DNA of 10,678 bases, from NCBI GenBank assembly GCA_964354365.1, contig CAYGZM010000130.1, positions 1 through 10,678 on the forward strand, read 5' to 3'. Under the pieces are notes generated by a model. It made no database searches. It had not been told where the DNA came from and worked only from the letters and a program-made list of their open reading frames with translations. The first letter of the stretch is position 1; the number at the start of each line of letters is the position of its first letter. This DNA is from CAYGZM01 sp964354365 (lineage in GTDB: Bacteria > Planctomycetota > Phycisphaerae > Sedimentisphaerales > Anaerobacaceae). Of the stretch, positions 6,344-10,678 are shown piece after piece. The position numbers and the translations under genes are program-made.

Positions 6344-6765
6344 CTATTTTTTTGCCTGTTGGGGGCTCTGGTTTGGGGTCCGGCCAGTCTTTCTCTAAAT
6401 CCTTCGGAGTGAGAGGGCAACCGTGCAGAAGCCCAATGCAATACCGCGGTTTTCTGCGAAAAAAGCCGGACAGTGATTGTAGCGTCAATGAGTCTGTAGA
6501 ATGAACCGAAAAATGGTGGAAGTCCTCCGGTAGGTCCGGTAACATAAGTAATCGGAAGGTTCAGGGGTGTTGGGAAGTGGTGTGTGCCGGGCGTCTCAAA
6601 TAGAGCCGTTACGCCAACGGAAGAAGCAAGACTCTGTGTTTTGGCTGGACAGTCTCTATGGAATTGCAATTGGGCTTGGGCTGCCGGCGTTGTTTCTCTG
6701 AATGAGTGGCCCCGGCGCAAGTTGTTCAAAGATGAAGAAAATGTGCCATACTTTTCGGCTCGGCG
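6344..6765. other. Intergenic region without a supported gene
   Basis: This stretch separates the arsR promoter from the end of the aldo-keto-reductase-like gene. The minus strand stays open for about 390 nt (6340-6729), but the only start is TTG, there is no ribosome binding site, the composition is Pro/Thr/Phe-rich, and I recognise no domain. A small direct repeat TCCGGTA occurs at 6526-6532 and 6535-6541. No clear terminator was found for the gene ending at 6766. Confidence 0.55.
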
Positions 6766-7746
6766 TTACGCGCCTTGTGGCGTGCCGAACTGCCGAACGT
6801 ACTGGGCGTTCTGCTGGATTTGGTCTTCATACCGAGGATACATACCAACGATCACGCCATCGGTAGATTTGAGGTGCTCAAAGGCAAACTTGAATGCCTC
6901 CATGACGGATTGCTTGTCATGACACCTTCGACCCGCCGCCAGAATCTTGAAGCCTAAGCAGGGCTGCTCAACCTGCTGGACCACTTTGGTCATATCGAGC
7001 GGGTCGGAGGCAAAGAACGGATAACCGATCTGGAGCGTGACGATCGGCGGCATTTTCCCCATTTCCTCGGGTGTCCTGGTGAGATAGTAGAAGCAAGTCA
7101 TAAACAGATCAACTTCCCAGCCTTCATCGGCTACCTGCTTGATGCAATCGGGATTATGGGCCGAAACACCGGCCAAAACGCCGGCATCGTGAACGCGTTT
7201 GACAAAATCGTGGACCTCACTGCTTTTGCCCTGTCGAAACAGCCGGTCGGTAACCCCACCGTGATGGACAATTGCAATGGGCTGAATGTCTTTGACAACC
7301 TGCTTGATCGAAGTCTGCTCTGGCCCACCGGCGTGCAGGCAGATGAATTTCATCTTCGATCCTCGCTCTCGCAGTGTCCGAAATACACTGGCCATCTGCT
7401 CAGGGCTGCTGAACTGATGAGTGTTGATTCCTGCTCTTTCACACTTCCACAGGAACTCAGTTGTCTGCTCAGGCGTAAAATACTCCCTCATGTGCTGGTC
7501 CAGGATGGGGCCCATGTACGAATATCCACTGATCGGATTCGAGCCGGCAATCAGCCTGGTGATGTAGTGGTCACCGAGCCGTATCGTAGGCAGCGGCGGC
7601 GCGGGTGAGTCACCGACTGCCGGCGGAGTCTCGCTTCCCTGCGATGTCTTGCCGAGGACAAGGGCCGAACCGGTTGCAACTGCCGAAAGCCCTGAGAGAA
7701 ACTCCCTGCGCCCGATCCCTTGCGCTTCATGTTTGTCTGAATTCAT
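6766..7746 (-). CDS. Tat-exported TIM-barrel (aldo-keto-reductase-like) protein of unknown substrate
   Basis: The protein has 326 residues. The N-terminus has a twin-arginine motif GRREFLSGLS followed by a small hydrophobic stretch. The mature part has the alternating strand/helix character of a TIM barrel and ends with KSTDGVIVGMYPRYEDQIQQN, a segment like the C-terminal end of aldo/keto-reductase-like proteins that are frequent in Planctomycetota. Other conserved-looking segments are IAGSNPISGYSY, GINTHQFSS, ICLHAGG, IVHHGGVTD and GVSAHNPDC. The canonical AKR catalytic tetrad (D-Y-K-H) is not obvious, so enzymatic activity is uncertain. The ATG at 7746 has AGGAGG about 8 nt upstream. It lies 47 nt after the hydrolase gene on the same strand, so the two probably form a small operon unrelated to the arsenic cluster. 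Confidence 0.75.
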   Translation of the reverse strand: MNSDKHEAQGIGRREFLSGLSAVATGSALVLGKTSQGSETPPAVGDSPAPPLPTIRLGDHYITRLIAGSNPISGYSYMGPILDQHMREYFTPEQTTEFLWKCERAGINTHQFSSPEQMASVFRTLRERGSKMKFICLHAGGPEQTSIKQVVKDIQPIAIVHHGGVTDRLFRQGKSSEVHDFVKRVHDAGVLAGVSAHNPDCIKQVADEGWEVDLFMTCFYYLTRTPEEMGKMPPIVTLQIGYPFFASDPLDMTKVVQQVEQPCLGFKILAAGRRCHDKQSVMEAFKFAFEHLKSTDGVIVGMYPRYEDQIQQNAQYVRQFGTPQGA

Positions 7747-7793
7747 ATTGGCCTCCTAAACCCTTGAACACGCTACACGGTCCCTGCTGACCT

Positions 7794-8858
7794 TCACATT
7801 TGAATATCTTTCGGTTCAGTCCATCGGTTGCTGTAAAGCTGTTTCTCAAAGAAATACAGCAATCCCGGCAGATCAATCTCGTGTCCACCTGCATGGACGT
7901 CTAAAACCACGTTTTCGGGCTTGCCTAAGTCACAATAGATCATCCTGATCTCTTCCATTGTCTTTCGGGCCAGCGGCACATTGAACTGGCTTACCGGTTC
8001 GAGCAGCCCGTTTTGACACTGGAGTGCTCGAGGGGCGATAAGAGAGTAGATGTCGGCAAAATCGACCAGTTCCCTTAGCCCTGGGAACTTCCAGCACATG
8101 CAGTGATTCTGCTCTATATGGCCCATGGTGGTTAGAAAACCGGCACTGACAGTCGTGGCGATTCTCTCATCCATGGCCCCCAGCCACATCGCCATTTCCC
8201 CTCCAAGGGACAAGCCGGCACAGCCAATTCTTGAGCGGTCCACTTCGGGCATGGATTCCAGGTAATCGACACACCGAATCAGGTCCCACAGGCGCTCCCC
8301 CATCAGCAATCGACCTTCTTCGTAGACCTCGTGTTGGCTCACCGTTGTAGAGATGGTCACATATCCTCTCTTGGCCAGAGCCGTACCGAATCCTCTGTAG
8401 ATACGATCGGATTGTGCCTTCGCGCTGTCTTTGGCAACAGTATGCTCACTATACGGGCTGTACAGGCTGCTGCCGTGGCCGCCGATGCAGACAACAGCAG
8501 GTAGAGGACCATTCGGCGACGTTAGGGACGTAACGATGATTCGGATGCGTCTCTTCGCTGTGGAGTTTATTTCCACTTCTTGGACGTTGTAAGCCGCTCT
8601 GGCTGCGGACGAGAGTTCCTTGGGATCGAAGGCAATTGTATCTTTTTTGTCGATCAGGTCATCCATCTTTAGCAGTTGAAACAGCCTGGCTCTGGCATCC
8701 TTTTGCCATGCGCTGGCGCTGTCGGCGGAACGGGATGTGTACTTCATGGATCGCTGAGCCGGAACACTTTCGCCCTCTTTTGCCGCTGCCCGCAATACAG
8801 CAGGACTGACGAGAAGTGCAAAAACTGCTGTGGGGATAATTCGTCTGTGACGTTGCAT
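7794..8858 (-). CDS. Secreted alpha/beta hydrolase (dienelactone hydrolase / acetyl xylan esterase type)
   Basis: The protein has 354 residues from ATG 8858, preferred to a TTG at 8885 because it gives a clean signal peptide (MQRHRRIIPTAVFALLVSPA then AAA) with AGGT about 10 nt upstream. The alpha/beta hydrolase core starts with PAVVCIGGHGSS (about 120-131, oxyanion region). The nucleophile elbow is GLSLGGE with Ser217. The segment LIAPRALQCQNGLLEPV occupies the usual acid position but has Glu287 where relatives have Asp, and His326 lies in AGGHEID. NHCMCWKFPGL near 251 is typical of this family. It likely hydrolyses an ester outside the cytoplasm; the substrate cannot be read from the sequence. 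It is followed on the same strand by the Tat-exported barrel protein. Confidence 0.85.
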   Translation of the reverse strand: MQRHRRIIPTAVFALLVSPAVLRAAAKEGESVPAQRSMKYTSRSADSASAWQKDARARLFQLLKMDDLIDKKDTIAFDPKELSSAARAAYNVQEVEINSTAKRRIRIIVTSLTSPNGPLPAVVCIGGHGSSLYSPYSEHTVAKDSAKAQSDRIYRGFGTALAKRGYVTISTTVSQHEVYEEGRLLMGERLWDLIRCVDYLESMPEVDRSRIGCAGLSLGGEMAMWLGAMDERIATTVSAGFLTTMGHIEQNHCMCWKFPGLRELVDFADIYSLIAPRALQCQNGLLEPVSQFNVPLARKTMEEIRMIYCDLGKPENVVLDVHAGGHEIDLPGLLYFFEKQLYSNRWTEPKDIQM

Positions 8859-8925
8859 TTGCGATTTACCTGCCTGAAAGCACAATCAGTCTCTGATATC
8901 AAACTCTCTTGGCGAACACAGCAGT

Positions 8926-8954
8926 ATTGTAGTCAGCAGAATACCTGCAGGCAA
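8926..8954 (-). promoter_or_regulatory. Candidate promoter for the hydrolase/barrel gene pair
   Basis: On the minus strand, TTGCCT (8954-8949), a 17-bp spacer and TACAAT (8931-8926) form a sigma70-like pair, matching 4/6 and 5/6 of consensus, about 68 bp before the hydrolase ATG. No other pair in the upstream region is as good. Confidence 0.4.
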
Positions 8955-9378
8955 CAAATTCCCTCTTGGGCAAGTTGGCTGCACAAATGGCGATTCACCC
9001 TCTTCCGACCTGACCCCCGGATTATGTACCACACATGATTAGAGAGTTCTCTACGTTCTGTGTCGTGTATTGCGCAGGTCGAGGCGTACCCGAGACCGAA
9101 GCAATGCATACAGCGGGTGGTTCAATAGATTCCTCGACAAGCCAGCCCAGGCAACGGCGGGCTTGCAGAACGATAGTAAATCCCACACGGGCACCAGCAT
9201 CTCGCAAATCTCAAAATCGCCCCCCATCCAAAGTTGAAAATCGGACGCGGCGGGCCAGATTCGCACAGACTCCCCGCTTCACGCTTCACGCTCCCCCGCC
9301 CAACTACCCCCGCGCAACCTCACGACGCCCTCGCCGGGCAACCCCGCGACGCCCTCTGCGATTAAATAGCCGCCTCCT

Positions 9379-9432
9379 CCAAAACCTCGGCTCATGTTGC
9401 ACTATATAAATATATACGCATGTATTTATATG
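9379..9432. repeat. Copy 1 of a diverged repeat ending in an AT-rich hairpin
   Basis: The unit starts with CCAAAACCTC, then 10 variable bases, then a 34-bp part identical at 28 positions to copy 2. It folds as a hairpin at 9400-9435: two 16-nt arms pair with only two G-T wobbles around the loop ACGC (9416-9419). The inner arms are ATAAATATAT and ATGTATTTAT. Confidence 0.7.
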
Positions 9433-9555
9433 GTGGTGGCGCAGCTCTCAACAAGCCCCGACCCCGCAAAACGCACGCGCACACCAAACCTCCGCCGCCA
9501 TCTCCCCTCTCTGGGCATAAAGTCCAGCTTATCCGCAACCAAATAACTCTTTACC

Positions 9556-9609
9556 CCAAAACCTCATTTCGTATGGCACTTCATAAGTATATACGCATAC
9601 ACTTATATG
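9556..9609. repeat. Copy 2 of the same hairpin repeat, 177 bp downstream
   Basis: It starts with the same CCAAAACCTC and has the same total length as copy 1. Inner arms ATAAGTATAT (9583-9592) and ATACACTTAT (9597-9606) pair around the same loop ACGC. One pair that is A-T in copy 1 is G-C here, so both sides changed together; one A-C mismatch (a G-T on the other strand) remains. Confidence 0.7.
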
Positions 9610-9850
9610 CTCTTATGCCCAAATCCGTATAATCTGCGTAATCCGCGGTTCCCCTTCGTTTTGCCCATTTGAGAATTTCAGCTTTGATATTGTTTCGGAT
9701 TTCGTGCTTCGTATTTCGAACTTGCTTATCTACTCTGTAATACAATCTTGTATCTTCTTGTTTTTTATGCACGTTTTTTCTATTGGGCGATCACAACCTC
9801 TTTATTATCAAGGTGTTATGAGACTTTCTTGCCAGACGAACTTTTTGGTT

Positions 9851-9879
9851 GCGGCTGAGGGCCAAAGGCCCGAAGCCGC
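9851..9879. repeat. GC-rich hairpin with symmetric GA/GA internal loop
   Basis: GCGGCT pairs with AGCCGC and, inside a GA/GA internal loop, GGGCC pairs with GGCCC around the loop AAA. It is not followed by a T-run on either strand, so it is not a standard rho-independent terminator. It lies about 30 bp upstream of the strong promoter at 9908. Confidence 0.55.
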
Positions 9880-9907
9880 GCCAAGTCCTCCGTGGCAAAA
9901 CATTCAC

Positions 9908-9936
9908 TTGACACCCAACTGTCTTTGATGTATAAT
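9908..9936 (+). promoter_or_regulatory. Perfect consensus sigma70-type promoter
   Basis: TTGACA (9908-9913), exactly 17 bp, then TATAAT (9931-9936): both boxes and spacing are ideal. Transcription would start near 9943, about 20 nt before the ATG at 9965. Confidence 0.85.
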
Positions 9937-9952
9937 ATCCATCTAACAAAAT

Positions 9953-9963
9953 AGGAGGTGATC
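9953..9963 (+). promoter_or_regulatory. Full-length Shine-Dalgarno sequence
   Basis: AGGAGGTGATC is complementary over its whole length to the usual 3' end of 16S rRNA. It ends 1 nt before the ATG at 9965, so the AGGAGG core sits 6 nt upstream, an ideal spacing. Confidence 0.8.
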
Positions 9964-9964
9964 A

Positions 9965-10468
9965 ATGTCTAAGCGAAGTCGCAGTAAAACGAACATGCCG
10001 ATTCATCGGGAATCCCTCTTCTGGATTCTGTCTCCTGTCTTCTGCCTCCTGTCTCCTGTCTCCTGTCTCCTGCCCTACCCACCCATCCTGCCCAGCTTTC
10101 CAGCACTTTATGAGTCAATTATGCAAAACAAACCCAATGTCAAAATAGGCAAAATCAACATAAGTACAGCAATAATAAAGACTTATGCCACTGAACAACG
10201 AACAATGAACAACGAACATTATCCAAAACAAACCCAATCAAACCCAATTCCAAACGCGCAAACAGCTTACCCCGCTTGCCGGACGAGAGATTGCCACCCA
10301 TTCGACTGCGTTCAGGGCAGGCTTCCTCGCAACGACGAGTTTGAATGGATTCCTCCGTTCGCTGCGCTTGGTCGAAATGACAAATGGCGGGTGATGGCGC
10401 AGTCGGCCGGGGACACTGCGGCCGGAAATCAGGAAATCGGTGATAATAATTTCTCAGAAACCGGTTGA
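9965..10468 (+). CDS. Open frame with strong expression signals but built of short repeats; probably a disrupted gene or short peptide
   Basis: The frame is 167 codons and starts MSKRSRSKTNMPIHRES directly after the ideal promoter and Shine-Dalgarno. From about residue 18 on, the codons run through a 7-bp tandem repeat (10021-10076), two copies of CAAAACAAACCCAAT, a TGAACAACGAACA doublet and a dispersed repeat near 10348. The resulting protein is low in complexity with no domain I recognise. The in-frame segments 'MQNKPN' and 'CHPFDCVQGRLPRNDEFEW' are ones I remember as spurious translations of repeats in Phycisphaerae and other bins. Most likely the first codons belong to a real short gene whose remainder was replaced by repeats, or the transcript has another role. 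Confidence 0.3.
   Translation: MSKRSRSKTNMPIHRESLFWILSPVFCLLSPVSCLLPYPPILPSFPALYESIMQNKPNVKIGKINISTAIIKTYATEQRTMNNEHYPKQTQSNPIPNAQTAYPACRTRDCHPFDCVQGRLPRNDEFEWIPPFAALGRNDKWRVMAQSAGDTAAGNQEIGDNNFSETG
10021..10076. repeat. Eight-unit 7-bp tandem repeat (CTGTCTC)
   Basis: Starting at 10021 the units are CTGGATT, CTGTCTC, CTGTCTT, CTGCCTC, CTGTCTC, CTGTCTC, CTGTCTC and CTGCCCT. Four are identical, the edges have decayed. Seven is not a multiple of three, so any copy-number change would shift the frame it lies in. Confidence 0.9.
10124..10249. repeat. Interspersed repeat cluster with CAAAACAAACCCAAT and TGAACAACGAACA motifs
   Basis: CAAAACAAACCCAAT occurs at 10124-10138 and 10224-10238, exactly 100 bp apart, and a shortened copy CAAACCCAATT follows at 10239-10249. 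Between them TGAACAACGAACA occurs twice with a 14-bp period (10192-10204, 10206-10218). This mixture matches repeats I recall from Phycisphaerae bins. Confidence 0.75.
10348..10384. repeat. Dispersed repeat core, second copy
   Basis: GATTCCTC, GCTGCGCT and AATGACAAA occur in order, matching the reverse complement of 5857-5885 (GATTCCTCGGCTGCGCTCGG then AATGACGAA) with two 4-5 bp insertions here. This places the same repeat family both inside the ars operon and in this gap. Confidence 0.6.
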
Positions 10469-10494
10469 CTTCTGTGGGAGCGAATCGTTAGAAT
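10465..10494 (+). promoter_or_regulatory. Candidate promoter for the gene at the right edge
   Basis: TTGACT (10465-10470), an 18-bp spacer and TAGAAT (10489-10494) each match consensus at five of six positions, about 50 bp before the ATG at 10544. Confidence 0.5.
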
Positions 10495-10543
10495 TCGCCG
10501 GTTTTTTGAACTGTTTGCGAATTTCTGGAGGCAATAGGGTCAA

Positions 10544-10678
10544 ATGGGCGCCGTAACCAAAATACTGAAGCAAAAGCTGGCAGCCGAGCACTACAAGAGG
10601 CTAATGGCTCTGAAGAACGCCAAGCTGCACGAGTTTGTGGCCGATGCAATCGAGCTGACCGGGGCAGCGTCGGTGTAT
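10544..10678 (+). CDS. Probable GTP-dependent phosphoenolpyruvate carboxykinase, N-terminal fragment
   Basis: Only 45 codons are inside the window, starting MGAVTKILKQKLAAEHYKRL. The part KNAKLHEFVADAIELTGAASVY resembles the N-terminal start of GTP-type PEP carboxykinases (pattern NxKxxxFVxxxxxLxxxxSVY/F, normally followed by a CDDS-like segment), as remembered. The enzyme interconverts oxaloacetate and phosphoenolpyruvate in the cytosol. GGAGG lies 12 nt before the ATG, a little far. The catalytic region is outside the window, so the call is tentative. Confidence 0.5.
   Translation, partial: MGAVTKILKQKLAAEHYKRLMALKNAKLHEFVADAIELTGAASVY

Larger units (their letters stand above)
8955..9907. 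other. Gene-free, repeat-rich intergenic region
   Basis: No frame here has both a plausible start and protein-like composition. About 9280-9360 is a C-rich stretch with a direct repeat CGACGCCCTC (9323-9332, 9347-9356) and a doubled CGCTTCA. AATAGATTCCTCG at 9124-9136 shares 13 bp with the repeat core inside the arsR-arsP element. The paired hairpin repeats (9379-9432, 9556-9609) and the GC hairpin (9851-9879) are listed separately. About 9620-9720 contains stretches such as AATCTGCGTAATCCGCGG and CGTGCTTCGTATTTCGAA, which resemble short repeats I remember from metagenome bins. Confidence 0.6.

Noticed and set aside
6340..6729. A 129-codon minus-strand open frame between arsR and the barrel gene
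   Set aside because: TTG start, no ribosome binding site, unusual composition and no recognisable domain. It is kept only as gap description.
9022..9409. Overlapping open frames on both strands upstream of the hydrolase gene
   Set aside because: No start signals, repeat-like and proline/arginine-rich composition, and no protein family recognised.
9400..9606. tRNA or rho-independent terminators
   Set aside because: The hairpins are AT-rich with 4-nt loops, lack T-tails and do not form a cloverleaf. No tRNA or rRNA gene was found anywhere in the window.
10124..10249. A CRISPR array
   Set aside because: The repeats are 13-15 bp with irregular spacing and overlap, and no cas gene is in the window.

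Overview
The window looks like a chromosomal segment of an uncultivated Planctomycetota bacterium, most likely Phycisphaerae. This rests on Tat-exported enzymes, a mixed-GC genome with many short interspersed repeats in gaps, and a repeat family (the CAAAACAAACCCAAT motif, read in frame as 'MQNKPN') that I remember from Phycisphaerae metagenome bins. The taxonomic call is inference; no rRNA or marker gene is present to confirm it.

Positions 1-6343 (all minus strand) are one metal/metalloid-thiol resistance operon. In transcription order from a good sigma70-type promoter with an overlapping inverted repeat: arsR (ArsR/SmtB repressor), an ArsP-type permease, a small CxxC thioredoxin, a membrane-anchored protein joining thioredoxin, NosL-like and MerB-like domains, a secreted SurA-like/thioredoxin fusion, a CcdA-type membrane thiol-electron carrier, a Tat-exported flavodoxin-fold reductase, and a thioredoxin-coupled arsenate reductase (arsC) that runs off the left edge. 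The suggested scheme is that cytosolic thiols feed ArsC and, through CcdA, two extracytoplasmic thioredoxin domains, one of which is fused to paired cysteine-rich NosL/MerB-like domains. That would place capture or carbon-metal bond cleavage of an organometal(loid) outside the cytoplasm. No ArsB/Acr3 pump is seen; one could lie beyond the left edge. This operon, and the fusion protein in particular, is the most unusual content of the window.

Positions 6344-6765 are a gap without a convincing gene. Positions 6766-8858 (minus) hold a second, unrelated pair of exported proteins: an alpha/beta hydrolase of the dienelactone hydrolase/acetyl xylan esterase type, then a Tat-signal TIM-barrel/aldo-keto-reductase-like protein, probably co-transcribed from a promoter near 8926-8954.

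Positions 8859-9907 are non-coding and repeat-rich, including two diverged copies, 177 bp apart, of an element ending in an AT-rich hairpin with an ACGC loop. Positions 9908-9967 carry a textbook promoter and a perfect Shine-Dalgarno on the plus strand, but the frame they lead into (9965-10468) is a patchwork of short repeats and is probably not a normal gene. A plus-strand gene starting at 10544, probably GTP-dependent phosphoenolpyruvate carboxykinase, runs off the right edge.
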